Shown: positions 6,897 through 15,547, numbered from the stretch's first letter. The stretch is DNA of 36,424 nt from Pedobacter sp. (GCA_014377665.1 JACMPF010000229.1:1-36424); one strand, 5' to 3'. Translations and numbers: made by a program. The notes: generated from the letters alone by a model not told the origin.

Positions 6897-7949
6897 ATGG
6901 AAAAAATAAAGGTTTTAATCATTGAGGATAACGACGACATCCGTGGGAGTACTGCAGAGATTCTAGAGCTCGCTAATTACGAGGTTCTGCAAGCAACTAA
7001 CGGGAAGGAGGGGGTCGCTATAGCTGGTGCTTCCTTACCTGATTTGATTCTTTGCGACATCATGATGCCCGAAATGGATGGTTATAGCGTGTTGCATCTT
7101 CTGGGTAAAAAGCCGGAAACAGCTGTGATCCCTTTTATTTTTCTAACCGCAAAAACTGACCGTCAGGATATGCGCAAGGGTATGGAAATGGGTGCGGATG
7201 ATTACCTGACCAAGCCATTTGACGATGTGGAATTGTTCAATGCCATTGAAATCAGGTTGAAGAAATACCAAAGTCATAAGGCACTGAATAGTAGTTCGCT
7301 TGATAACCTGAGCAATCTTATTGGCGGTAAGAACGGACTTGAAGAACTTAAAAAACACATCACCGAGCGTAAAGTAAGACACGTTAAGAAAAAGCAGGTT
7401 ATTTATTATGAGGGTGATACGGCGAACGGCCTCTATCTGATCGTTTCTGGTAAAGTGAAGACTTTTAAGGTGGCACAGGATGGTCGAGAGTTGCTGACTG
7501 GTTTATACGGATTAGAAGAATATTTCGGAACCGCGGCATTGCTAGCGGGAGAAAGTTATATGGAAACAGCAGAAGCAGTAGAAAATACTTCGCTTTGTTT
7601 GATTCCTAGAGATTTGATGGAACGGTTGTTAAACAAATATCCAGATGTTTCTTCCAGCTTCATTAAGTTACTGGCAAATAATGTGCTGCAAAATGAGCAG
7701 CATTTGCTCGAACTGGCTTACCATTCTGTGCGTAAGCGAATGTCAGAAGTTATCTTACGTCTGCACAATAGTAATAGAGAAGCACTTTTTTTAAATGTAT
7801 CTCGTGATAATTTGGCCGCTATGGCCGGGATCGCAACAGAGACCGTGAGCAGGATACTTAGTGACTTCAATGATGAGGGAATGATTGAGCGTAATGGCGG
7901 AAAAATAGTAATTCTTGACTCTGATCGTCTTAGAAATATGAAAAACTGA
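6897..7949 (+). CDS. Receiver domain-Crp/Fnr fusion transcription regulator (FixJ and FixK roles in one protein)
   Basis: This 350-aa protein has a receiver domain (1-123) with all expected residues: acidic E10/D11, phosphorylated D54, T84 and K106. A cyclic-nucleotide-binding-like beta-roll follows (about 145-245), then a Crp-type winged helix (280-345). The roll lacks the R-S pair of CRP (it reads YMETAEA), so cAMP binding is unlikely. The protein also lacks the Cys cluster of FNR. The recognition helix reads TETVSRILSDF; E315, S318 and R319 match the FNR pattern E-x-x-S-R that reads TTGAT half-sites. It is the evident partner of the kinase at 5695. Predicted targets are the boxes at 5581-5640 and 18009-18022. 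Phosphorylation presumably takes the place of direct oxygen sensing. Confidence 0.88.
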   Translation: MEKIKVLIIEDNDDIRGSTAEILELANYEVLQATNGKEGVAIAGASLPDLILCDIMMPEMDGYSVLHLLGKKPETAVIPFIFLTAKTDRQDMRKGMEMGADDYLTKPFDDVELFNAIEIRLKKYQSHKALNSSSLDNLSNLIGGKNGLEELKKHITERKVRHVKKKQVIYYEGDTANGLYLIVSGKVKTFKVAQDGRELLTGLYGLEEYFGTAALLAGESYMETAEAVENTSLCLIPRDLMERLLNKYPDVSSSFIKLLANNVLQNEQHLLELAYHSVRKRMSEVILRLHNSNREALFLNVSRDNLAAMAGIATETVSRILSDFNDEGMIERNGGKIVILDSDRLRNMKN

Positions 7950-7954
7950 TGAAG

Positions 7955-7973
7955 ATCACTATTTGACAGTGAT
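7955..7973. repeat. Small inverted repeat after the regulator gene
   Basis: ATCACT (7955-7960) and AGTGAT (7968-7973) flank seven bases, five bases after the regulator stop. The half-sites resemble GTGAT but point outward, so this is not a normal FNR box. It has no T-tract. It may be a chance repeat, a weak attenuator or an operator for the gene at 8030. Confidence 0.35.
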
Positions 7974-8029
7974 TCCACTCATACTTTAGCAATGGGTTTG
8001 GAGCTACTTTTGATAATCAAATTAGAAGA

Positions 8030-8488
8030 ATGAAAGTTGTAGCGTACAGTATTAAAACTGCCGAAAAGGAACCCCTGGCAATTGCGAACCATAAGAAACA
8101 TGAAATTACACTAATTTCAAATTCATTGTCTACCGAGACCGCATCTTTCGCTCAAGGAAAAGAGGCTGCCATTGTCTTTACTGAAGACGATGTGTCTGCA
8201 GAAGTTATCCATAAGTTGGCAGACCTGGGTGTCAAATATATAGCTACACGGTCTAATGACGTGTCGCATATCGATGCTGTAGCAGCAGGTATTCGTAACA
8301 TAAGGATTGCCAACGTACCACAAATGGCTATTTCTGGTTTATCTTCTGCAGAAATTCCGATGGCTCTCGCCGTAGAAACAATTAATAATTTAGACAAATG
8401 GCAAGGTAAGAAATGCCTAGGTGATGCATGTGTATGTTCTAAGGCTTGCGATTCGGTTAAAGTTAATACCGAACACCATGAACATTGA
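8030..8488 (+). CDS. Stand-alone N-terminal domain of D-lactate dehydrogenase type with Cys-rich tail
   Basis: Residues 1-118 resemble the N-terminal catalytic (substrate) domain of LdhA-type D-2-hydroxyacid dehydrogenases: KVVAYSIKTAEKEPLA, AIVFTEDDVSAEVI and LGVKYIATRS are close to that family. The protein stops at 152 aa, so the NAD-binding Rossmann domain with its catalytic Arg, Glu and His is absent. Instead there is a short tail with C129, C134, C136 and C140 (C-x4-C-x-C-x3-C) and an ending HHEH, which may bind a metal or cluster. The usual turn after RS (GTDHID in LdhA, as I recall) is altered to NDVSHID. It cannot be an active dehydrogenase by itself. It overlaps hemN by 11 bases, so the two are coexpressed. 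The reading frame is intact, which argues against a decaying pseudogene. Confidence 0.7.
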   Translation: MKVVAYSIKTAEKEPLAIANHKKHEITLISNSLSTETASFAQGKEAAIVFTEDDVSAEVIHKLADLGVKYIATRSNDVSHIDAVAAGIRNIRIANVPQMAISGLSSAEIPMALAVETINNLDKWQGKKCLGDACVCSKACDSVKVNTEHHEH

Positions 8489-9833
8489 TCAGCTTGTTGA
8501 AAAATATAGGGTCGCCGCACCTCGGTATACCAGTTATCCAACAATGCCGTACTGGGAGCAAAGTACTTTTGACGACGAGCGCTGGAGCGCTGCCTTGTTA
8601 CATTCCTTTCAGGAGTTTCCTAAAGGGATTAGCTTGTATATACACCTTCCATTTTGCGAAAGCTTATGTACATATTGCGGGTGTAATACCCGTATCACTA
8701 AAAATCACGGAGTAGAAATCCCGTATATTAAGGCAGTACTTAAAGAGTGGTCGCTCTATCTAGCTAAATTGGGATCGGTGCCTACCATCATGGAGATTCA
8801 TCTGGGGGGGGGAACACCCACATTTTTCAGTCCTGAAAATCTGGAAATGCTCATCTGCGGCATCTTGGATAAGTCAGAACTACATGCGGAAGCTAAATTT
8901 AGTTTTGAGGCACATCCCGGCAATACTACTAAGGCTCATTTGAGTACGTTGTTCAATTTAGGATTTAGAAGATTAAGTTTGGGCATACAGGATTTTGATC
9001 CTTTAGTTCAACAAATTATCAACAGGATACAATCTGTAGAATCAGTAGAGCATACGACTGTTCTTGCCAGGGAAATGGGATACAATTCCATCAATTATGA
9101 TCTGATATATGGATTGCCATTGCAAACGATGGAAGGCTTATACCATACCATAGATGAGGTAATTAGGCTGAAACCAGATCGTATCGCTTTTTATAGTTAC
9201 GCCCATACTCCATGGCTAAAACCTGGTCAGCGTCGATACACCGAGGAACACCTTCCTGACGCAGAATTAAAGAAGAATTTGTATGAATTGGGTAGGAAAA
9301 TGCTAAGTAAAGCTGGCTATCATGAAATTGGTATGGATCACTTTACGCTACCTACCGATAGTTTATATTTGGCTGAGGCACAGGGCAGGTTACACCGCAA
9401 CTTCATGGGTTACACTGAGCAGCCTAGTAAAACCCTAATTGGACTAGGTGTATCCGCAATTAGCGACTGCTGGACCGGCTTTGCGCAGAACGAGAAGAAC
9501 GTAGAAGATTATATCCGTGTTGTTAATGAGGGAAAGCTACCTGTTTTCAAAGGCCATATCCTTACTGCTACGGATTTGATGATGCGCCAGCACATCCTGA
9601 ACATCATGTGTACAGGAAGTACGGAATGGTCGGCCACAGAAATTTCTCCAGATATTGCGGAAGCTATTTCGAAGTTGCAGGTTCTTGCTGACGACGGGCT
9701 GCTGATGCTCTCTGATGAAAGTCTGCAAGTAAGTCCAAACGGGAAACGTTTTCTTAGAAACATCTGCATGGCTTTTGACGCGAGATTGTGGGATAGAAAA
9801 CCTGCTAATCAGGTGTTTAGCATGGCCGATTAA
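8478..9833 (+). CDS. hemN: Oxygen-independent coproporphyrinogen III oxidase (radical SAM)
   Basis: The enzyme decarboxylates two propionates of coproporphyrinogen III to give protoporphyrinogen IX without oxygen, in the cytoplasm. The ATG at 8478 gives 451 aa beginning MNIDQLVEKYRVAAPRYTSY, the normal HemN start; upstream codons belong to another frame. The radical-SAM cluster motif is C60-x3-C64-x2-C67-G-C, followed by the SAM-binding segment HLGGGTPTFF. The YGLP and HEIGMDHF segments are typical of true HemN rather than HemW. It supplies haem when oxygen is low, in line with its position beside the oxygen-sensor-like pair and the haem-rich cbb3 oxidase. A run of nine G (8814-8822) lies in the SAM motif; the frame is intact here. 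Confidence 0.95.
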   Translation: MNIDQLVEKYRVAAPRYTSYPTMPYWEQSTFDDERWSAALLHSFQEFPKGISLYIHLPFCESLCTYCGCNTRITKNHGVEIPYIKAVLKEWSLYLAKLGSVPTIMEIHLGGGTPTFFSPENLEMLICGILDKSELHAEAKFSFEAHPGNTTKAHLSTLFNLGFRRLSLGIQDFDPLVQQIINRIQSVESVEHTTVLAREMGYNSINYDLIYGLPLQTMEGLYHTIDEVIRLKPDRIAFYSYAHTPWLKPGQRRYTEEHLPDAELKKNLYELGRKMLSKAGYHEIGMDHFTLPTDSLYLAEAQGRLHRNFMGYTEQPSKTLIGLGVSAISDCWTGFAQNEKNVEDYIRVVNEGKLPVFKGHILTATDLMMRQHILNIMCTGSTEWSATEISPDIAEAISKLQVLADDGLLMLSDESLQVSPNGKRFLRNICMAFDARLWDRKPANQVFSMAD

Positions 9834-9834
9834 G

Positions 9835-10521
9835 CTATTTGCACTCTGCGACTGAAGAGAGGGGGCGTTGCGGACTTAAGTATGGGATGTTGAGTTCCAT
9901 CCCCCTCATCATAAACCAAACCCCAAGCAGCAACATCATATAGGGTACAAATCTATTTAACCTTTTTCTAAAGGGCATCCCTGAAAAGCCGACTATTAAA
10001 GTTGCCGCGAACATTAATGGTGTGGTACCTACTCCAAACCAAAACATATAGCTCATACTCTTCGGGATATCACCTGCGTTTATTGCGCCCGCCAAAGCCA
10101 GGTAAACAAAGCCGCAGGGGAGGATTCCATTGATCATTCCAATAATTAAATGATTCGCTTTGTGATTAAACGCATATGTGAAAAGCCTATTTATGGGTTT
10201 TATCAAAAAATCGGGGCTTCTTTTGAGAAAGCTTAATTTTAATATTTTAGAAAGCGCGGCAATCAGAATCAGTAGGCCGGTAATGATGCTTACGCCTTGC
10301 TGAAATCCTGCCTGCCATATTTGGCGTCCTAATAAGCCTACTAAAGCACCTAAAATTGTATAAGATGCTGTGCGCCCAAGTTGATAGAGCAACTTATTCC
10401 ATACAATGCTAAACCATCCTGATTGACGAACAGGCACGGCGAATGCTAGCGGTCCGCACATTCCAATGCAGTGTAATGAGCCTAATAGGCCGATGAAAAA
10501 GGCTAGGCGGTCATTACTCAT
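9835..10521 (-). CDS. Sulfite exporter TauE/SafE family membrane protein of the cco operon
   Basis: This 228-aa protein has about six hydrophobic helices. It opens with IGLLGSLHCIGMCGPLAFAV, a His-Cys-x3-Cys segment typical of the UreH/DsbD-like group that is regularly the last gene of Bacteroidota cbb3 operons. A second GILPCGFVYLAL segment has the same Pro-Cys-Gly pattern. A role in metal (perhaps copper) handling for oxidase assembly fits the position, but the substrate is unknown. Its ATG overlaps the fixH stop by four bases. It ends two bases from the convergent hemN stop. Confidence 0.8.
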   Translation of the reverse strand: MSNDRLAFFIGLLGSLHCIGMCGPLAFAVPVRQSGWFSIVWNKLLYQLGRTASYTILGALVGLLGRQIWQAGFQQGVSIITGLLILIAALSKILKLSFLKRSPDFLIKPINRLFTYAFNHKANHLIIGMINGILPCGFVYLALAGAINAGDIPKSMSYMFWFGVGTTPLMFAATLIVGFSGMPFRKRLNRFVPYMMLLLGVWFMMRGMELNIPYLSPQRPLSSVAECK

Positions 10522-10943
10522 GGTAAGTCGACCTCCTCATCTCTTAAATACTTCGTGCCTTCTGCATTTTCCCAGGAGTTGATCAAATGCCATCTCCCTT
10601 TTGGAAGCCCGGTAGTTTTTATGTGTAGTTTTCTGGTAGGGGTGTAGAACTGAATGGTAGTGTCTGAAGATTTGCTATCCGTTCTCGTCAGTCTTATTTT
10701 ACCTTTTGCAATAGTTTTGAAGAGGATGTTGATGTTACCTTTGCTGATGGTCAACTCAGGACTAGCCTGGTCTTTACCTACCTGTGTTTTCGCAGCATAC
10801 TCCTCATCATAGTTTAGGCCTTTTTCGTAGTAGTTGGTTTCTACCAATGCGTCATCATGGCTTCTGAACATTAGCACGCCAAGCACAATAATAAAAGTCA
10901 TAAAAGTTAGCATTCCTATAATAATTTTCGTTCCCCAATTCAT
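10518..10943 (-). CDS. fixH: FixH/CcoH family oxidase assembly protein
   Basis: The 141-aa protein has one N-terminal membrane helix (about 5-27, MNWGTKIIIGMLTF onward) and a periplasmic domain. The NYYEKGLNYDEEYAAKTQ segment is typical of FixH in Bacteroidota. In proteobacteria CcoH/FixH helps mature and stabilise cbb3 oxidase. The gene follows ccoG after two bases and overlaps the next gene by four, so translation is probably coupled. The beta-rich C-terminal part is poorly conserved in the family. Confidence 0.85.
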   Translation of the reverse strand: MNWGTKIIIGMLTFMTFIIVLGVLMFRSHDDALVETNYYEKGLNYDEEYAAKTQVGKDQASPELTISKGNINILFKTIAKGKIRLTRTDSKSSDTTIQFYTPTRKLHIKTTGLPKGRWHLINSWENAEGTKYLRDEEVDLP

Positions 10944-10945
10944 GG

Positions 10946-12295
10946 CTATTCTTTTGGTGGTGCAATAAAAGTTGTTTCAAATCGGTCTAATACCTTATTT
11001 TCGGATAGAATACTAAAGGATACCTCTGTTTTATACTTTTCTATCGATGCTTGTGGCATGATTAAAAAGAAAGTAGTTTTAGTACTTCCTCCGTAAACGA
11101 TGCTGTCGGGCTTTTCAATATACCGTATTTTTGCATATTTTTCCGTTGGTACAATTTTGAACTTGATTGTTCTGCTAGTTTTATTTACTATTTCCGCGGT
11201 GTATAGGTTACTAACTGTACGATTCTCATCGTTCAATTGGTATAAGGTTCCGCTGGCCCGTAAAATGGTTGTTTTCACAGGGGAACGGGTAGTAATCAGG
11301 AACAATAGAACGGAAACTAACGCTAAAAAGACGCCCAAATAACCGTAAATTCTAGCGCTTACTTTAAATGGAGCCATAGTCTTGATCTGTGTCTCCGACA
11401 TAAATCCTATCAGCCTTGTTGGGCGATTGACTTTCTCCATCACCATATCGCATGCATCTATACACGCAGTACAGTTGACACATTCCATTTGGGTTCCGTT
11501 GCGTATGTCTATCCCTGTAGGACAAACTTGAACACAAAGATTGCAGTCTATACAATCGCCATGTTCATTTTCTGATCCTCTTTTAATCTTCTCCCTTGGT
11601 TCTCCTCTAACATAATCATAGGCGACAATAGTGCTTTGATTATCTAAAAGTACGCCTTGAAGCCTACCGTACGGACAAGCCACGGTACATACCAGTTCTC
11701 TCATTCTTGAAAATACAAGGTAGAATACCAGGGAGAAAATGCCGATAGAGATGAAGCCGGAAAGGTGCATTTTTACGGGCTCAGTGACGATAGTTAGGAG
11801 AGTATCCGATCCGATGATGTAGGCGAGAAAAGTGTTGGCTATCAAAAAGGAGATGACCAGAAAGATGCTATGTTTTAAAGTTTTTTTAAGGAATTTATCA
11901 GCTGTCATAGGTGACTGATCAAGCTTTTGTTGCTGGCTTCGGTCTCCCTCTATCCAATTTTCAATTTTCCGGAAAACCATTTCCAGAAAGATCGTTTGCG
12001 GACACACCCAGCCGCAGAACACTCGTCCGAATACGACGGTAAATAGTACTATAAATACAATAAATGTCAACAGAGCCAAAACGAAGAGGTAAAAATCCTG
12101 AGGCCAGAATACCACTCCAAAGAAAACGAACTTTCTTTGCAAAACGTTTAACAGGATAAGCTGCTCACTATTAACTTTTAGGAATGGCGCTGAAAACAAC
12201 AGCGCCAATAGAAAATAACTAAGTAGACTCCGGTATTTGTATAGCTTACCCTTGATGATTTTAGGGTAGATCCAGGTTCTTTTTGGCTGTGACAT
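10946..12295 (-). CDS. ccoG: Cytochrome c oxidase accessory protein, polyferredoxin
   Basis: The 449-aa membrane protein has helices near 24-42, 66-90, 142-162 and 178-196, and one after 310. Two classic 4Fe-4S sets are C248-x2-C251-x2-C254-x3-C258 and C272-x2-C275-x2-C278-x3-C282. Further conserved pairs are C94-GWV-C98-P and C203-x3-C207-P. The C-terminal part (about 340-449) is an Ig-like periplasmic domain. CcoG reduces copper for insertion into the CuB site in proteobacteria; the same role is likely here. It lies eight bases after ccoP. Confidence 0.94.
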   Translation of the reverse strand: MSQPKRTWIYPKIIKGKLYKYRSLLSYFLLALLFSAPFLKVNSEQLILLNVLQRKFVFFGVVFWPQDFYLFVLALLTFIVFIVLFTVVFGRVFCGWVCPQTIFLEMVFRKIENWIEGDRSQQQKLDQSPMTADKFLKKTLKHSIFLVISFLIANTFLAYIIGSDTLLTIVTEPVKMHLSGFISIGIFSLVFYLVFSRMRELVCTVACPYGRLQGVLLDNQSTIVAYDYVRGEPREKIKRGSENEHGDCIDCNLCVQVCPTGIDIRNGTQMECVNCTACIDACDMVMEKVNRPTRLIGFMSETQIKTMAPFKVSARIYGYLGVFLALVSVLLFLITTRSPVKTTILRASGTLYQLNDENRTVSNLYTAEIVNKTSRTIKFKIVPTEKYAKIRYIEKPDSIVYGGSTKTTFFLIMPQASIEKYKTEVSFSILSENKVLDRFETTFIAPPKE

Positions 12296-12303
12296 TTTTG
12301 CTC

Positions 12304-13101
12304 TTATTTTTTACCCTGAGGTGCTTTTGCTCCGGCAGGATTCGTTCCCTGCAAGGACAAGATGTAGCTTGACATTGCAGCAATTTGTTTAGGCCTCATT
12401 GTTTTTTCCCAGGCGATCATTCCTTTTTCAGGAACGCCGTATTTGATGGTTTTAAAAACATCTTTCACTGCACCACCATGAAGCCAGAATTCATCTGTTA
12501 GGTTGGGACCAACTATTCCCTCGGCGTGTTCTCCGTGACAAGGCGCACAAGCATTTTTGAAAAGCAATGCTGCATCGGCAAGTTCTCCTTTATCTGTAGA
12601 GACGATAACATTATTTTCATTTACCTGATTGGCTGCGTTTCCTGGCTTAAGCAGCATAGCAGTTTTGGCTTCCTCAGCTTGTTGCAGCTCTATGGCATAT
12701 TCTTGTTCTTGTGACTTTCCATAGTCGAACACGTGATAGGTTAGCATATACCCTATTGCGAAGATAATACTTCCATAAAAGAGAACCATAAACCATGCGG
12801 GACTAGGGTTGTCCAGTTCTTCAATACCATCGAAAGTATGCTCCATTACCAGCTCTTTTTCATCTGAGATAGGTCTTAAGCTCATCAGCTTCAGCCATAT
12901 AGAGGGCTTAGCTACTTTAACTATTACTTGCTGTTCTAATAATAAAGCTTTTTGTTTTTTCTCTTCTGGTGTTGCAAAGCGAACGGGGCTAATGGCTTCC
13001 TCTGCGTAAACCTTTATCACACGTAGAACCAAGAGCGACACCAACAACAGCAGTACTGCTGTTGCCAGTAGAAAGCAAATTAAAATATCAGTCATTGTCA
13101 T
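12304..13101 (-). CDS. ccoP: cbb3 oxidase subunit III, cytochrome c with a single haem motif
   Basis: This 265-aa subunit has membrane helices at about 8-28 and 103-125. A cytochrome c domain follows, with one haem site C185-APC-H189 and Met228 or Met235 as the possible sixth ligand. Proteobacterial CcoP normally has two CxxCH motifs, so this version has one haem fewer. It passes electrons from periplasmic donors to the CcoO domain. The first ATG overlaps ccoQ by 14 bases; a second ATG six bases on is also possible. A cytoplasmic stretch (about 30-100) links the two helices. Confidence 0.92.
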   Translation of the reverse strand: MTMTDILICFLLATAVLLLLVSLLVLRVIKVYAEEAISPVRFATPEEKKQKALLLEQQVIVKVAKPSIWLKLMSLRPISDEKELVMEHTFDGIEELDNPSPAWFMVLFYGSIIFAIGYMLTYHVFDYGKSQEQEYAIELQQAEEAKTAMLLKPGNAANQVNENNVIVSTDKGELADAALLFKNACAPCHGEHAEGIVGPNLTDEFWLHGGAVKDVFKTIKYGVPEKGMIAWEKTMRPKQIAAMSSYILSLQGTNPAGAKAPQGKK

Positions 13102-13264
13102 TTTCGTTGTCGTTTAAAGGAAGTGAGCTCATGTAGTCTATTTGTTCCTTTTTCATAAATATGAGCAGCAGAGCAACCAATAGGAAAAACAGCATAAATA
13201 TGCCTAGTGAGGTGATAAGATATACCTGGCTATCTGTTACCTGAGTTAAAAATTGTTTAAACAT
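13088..13264 (-). CDS. ccoQ: CcoQ-like small membrane subunit
   Basis: A 58-aa frame starts with ATG at 13264-13262 and stops with TGA at 13090-13088. It begins MFKQFLTQVTDSQVY, has one hydrophobic helix (about 16-36) and ends with acidic residues NDNENDND. Size, single helix and place between ccoNO and ccoP are those of CcoQ, a small cbb3 stability factor. It begins 17 bases after ccoNO and overlaps ccoP by 14 bases. Confidence 0.82.
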   Translation of the reverse strand: MFKQFLTQVTDSQVYLITSLGIFMLFFLLVALLLIFMKKEQIDYMSSLPLNDNENDND

Positions 13265-13281
13265 AGTATTCAGTTTTAATG

Positions 13282-15393
13282 CTATTTTGTTCTAATATCT
13301 GTTCCAAGCCTTTGTAAATAAGCGATAACGGCGATGATTTCTCTATCACTTTTCACGCGCACATCGCTCTTTTTTAAGTCGTCTCCAATCGCCTTAGCCT
13401 GTTCAGCCAGGTCGGCATTTGCCTGATGCTCATAACCTAGTTCATAAGGAACCCCTAGCGTACGCATTGCATTTATTTTGGCAATAGTTGTTGTGGTGTC
13501 AAGCTGCTGGTTAGTTAGCCATTCATATGTAGGCATGATGCTGCCTGGCGACATGGTTTGCGGATCAAGCAAGTGATTGAAATGCCACGAATTCGAGTAT
13601 TTACCTCCAACTCTAGCCAAATCAGGCCCGGTACGTTTTGATCCCCAAAGGAATGGATGGTCATACACAAACTCACCAGCCTTGCTGTACTCGCCGTAGC
13701 GTTCTGTTTCAGATCTGAATGGTCTTATCATCTGAGAATGGCAATTCACACAACCTTCTCTAATGTAAAGATCCCTTCCCTGCAATTCTAGTGGAGAATA
13801 TGGCTTAACGCTGCTGATAGTGGGGATGTTGGATTTGATGGTAAAAGTCGGCATCATCTCGATAACCCCTCCAATGAGGATAACCACCAAAGAAAGTACA
13901 AGGAATGCCATTGGTTTTCTTTCTAAAAGGCGGTGCAATTTTTTATCTGTGCCCTGAGGTGTATATTCTTGAGGAAGCGCTAGTGCTTCGGCAGGCTCGT
14001 CGGCAACAAGTTTACCTTTCTTGACTGTCTTGATTAGGTTGTAGGTCATGACCAGAACTCCTGTCAGGTACATTGCTCCACCAGCTGCCCTAAGGATATA
14101 CATCGGGATGATTTGTATTACTGTTTCCAAGAAGTTGGGATATTTAAGCATACCCTCTTCTGTAAACTCTTTCCACATTAATCCTTGTGTGAACCCTGCG
14201 AAATAAAGAGGTACGGCATAGAATATGATTCCAAGGGTACCAATCCAGAAATGAAAATTGGCTAGCTTTTTAGAATATAATTCTGTTTTATAGATTCTTG
14301 GAATCAGCCAGTAAAGCATAGCGAAGGTTAAAAATCCGTTCCACCCAAGCGCGCCGACATGCACGTGAGCAACTATCCAATCTGTATAGTGTGCGATGGC
14401 ATTGATCTGTTTCAGAGCTAGCATCGGCCCTTCGAAAGTCGCCATACCGTATGAAGTTAAAGCAACGACCATGAACTTCAAAGTGGCTTCCTCTCTAACT
14501 TTATCCCATGCACCTCTTAACGTAAGCAAACCATTAATCATACCGCCCCAGCTTGGTGCGATAAGCATAATTGAGAAAGCTACGCCGAGAGACTGTGCCC
14601 AGGAAGGGAGGGAAGTGTAAAGCAAATGGTGTGGCCCAGCCCAGATGTAAATGAAGATCAGTGACCAAAAGTGAAGGATACTAAGTTTATAGGAGTAAAC
14701 AGGCCTATTTGCCATTTTAGGTAGAAAATAATACATCATTCCTAAATATGGGGTGGTTAAGAAAAACGCTACTGCATTGTGGCCGTACCACCATTGCACG
14801 AGTGCATCTTGAACTCCAGCATAAAAATAATAGCTTTTGAAAGCTGAAATAGGTAGTTGAAATGAGTTCACAATATGGAGAACGGCAACCGTTACAAATG
14901 TTGCGATGTAGAACCAGATGGCCACATACATATGCTGTTCCCGTCTTTTTATAATGGTACCGAACATATTCACGCCGAAGACCACCCAAATTATAGTGAT
15001 GGCAATGTCTATTGGCCATTCAAGTTCTGCATATTCATGAGAGGAGGTAAATCCCATAGGCAGGGTGATGACCGCAGAAACGATGATCAGCTGCCATCCC
15101 CAAAAGTGGATTTTGCTCAATACATCGCTGAACATTCTAGCTTTGAGCAGGCGCTGAAGTGAATAATATACCCCCATAAAAATGGCGTTACCCACGAAGG
15201 CAAAGATCACCGCGTTGGTGTGCAGTGGTCTGATCCTGCCGAAGGTGGTATACTGTGAACCTAGGTTCATAGCTGGTTTAACCAGTTGTAAGGCAATCAG
15301 CAAACCCACCGTCATGCCGATAATTCCCCAAACGATGGTAGCTATAGCAAAGTTTCTGACGGTTTTATTGTCGTAATAGAATTTCTCAATCAT
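13282..15393 (-). CDS. ccoNO: Fused cbb3 oxidase catalytic subunits I and II
   Basis: The 703-aa protein joins CcoN and CcoO, the usual Bacteroidota form. The CcoN part (1 to about 480) has some twelve helices. Expected metal ligands are visible: H58 and H345 for the low-spin haem, H343 for haem b3, and H205, H255 and H256 for CuB. After a linker with another membrane helix (about 500-520) comes the CcoO domain, with haem c motif C548-VN-C551-H552 followed by SQMIRPFRSE, and Met residues near MSPGSIMP for the sixth ligand. It reduces oxygen to water with high affinity and pumps protons. The start overlaps ccoS by eight bases. Confidence 0.97.
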   Translation of the reverse strand: MIEKFYYDNKTVRNFAIATIVWGIIGMTVGLLIALQLVKPAMNLGSQYTTFGRIRPLHTNAVIFAFVGNAIFMGVYYSLQRLLKARMFSDVLSKIHFWGWQLIIVSAVITLPMGFTSSHEYAELEWPIDIAITIIWVVFGVNMFGTIIKRREQHMYVAIWFYIATFVTVAVLHIVNSFQLPISAFKSYYFYAGVQDALVQWWYGHNAVAFFLTTPYLGMMYYFLPKMANRPVYSYKLSILHFWSLIFIYIWAGPHHLLYTSLPSWAQSLGVAFSIMLIAPSWGGMINGLLTLRGAWDKVREEATLKFMVVALTSYGMATFEGPMLALKQINAIAHYTDWIVAHVHVGALGWNGFLTFAMLYWLIPRIYKTELYSKKLANFHFWIGTLGIIFYAVPLYFAGFTQGLMWKEFTEEGMLKYPNFLETVIQIIPMYILRAAGGAMYLTGVLVMTYNLIKTVKKGKLVADEPAEALALPQEYTPQGTDKKLHRLLERKPMAFLVLSLVVILIGGVIEMMPTFTIKSNIPTISSVKPYSPLELQGRDLYIREGCVNCHSQMIRPFRSETERYGEYSKAGEFVYDHPFLWGSKRTGPDLARVGGKYSNSWHFNHLLDPQTMSPGSIMPTYEWLTNQQLDTTTTIAKINAMRTLGVPYELGYEHQANADLAEQAKAIGDDLKKSDVRVKSDREIIAVIAYLQRLGTDIRTK

Positions 15394-15547
15394 TGTTTTC
15401 TTCTTTTAATTCGTCGTCAAATAAGATTCTCACAGCGGGTGTGTAAGTGTCATCATTCTGTCCTGTCCTGGATGCCCAAATGAATGCGGCGAGGAAGATC
15501 AGTGCCAGAAGGATACTGCACCCTATTAGTATGAAGATCATGTTCAT
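15386..15547 (-). CDS. ccoS: cbb3 oxidase maturation protein CcoS
   Basis: A 53-aa frame with ATG at 15547-15545 and TGA at 15388-15386 starts MNMIFILIGCSILLAL. It has one helix (about 3-25) followed by a short polar tail with RTGQNDD and ILFDDE, the typical CcoS pattern. CcoS is needed to insert cofactors into the oxidase. The start overlaps the ccoI stop by four bases (ATGA) and the end overlaps ccoNO by eight. Confidence 0.9.
   Translation of the reverse strand: MNMIFILIGCSILLALIFLAAFIWASRTGQNDDTYTPAVRILFDDELKEENND

Noticed and set aside
8009..8021. TTTGAT-A-ATCAAA as an FNR box before the gene at 8030
   Set aside because: The half-sites are separated by one base instead of four, and the site lies only eight bases from the ATG. 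It may be chance or another type of operator.
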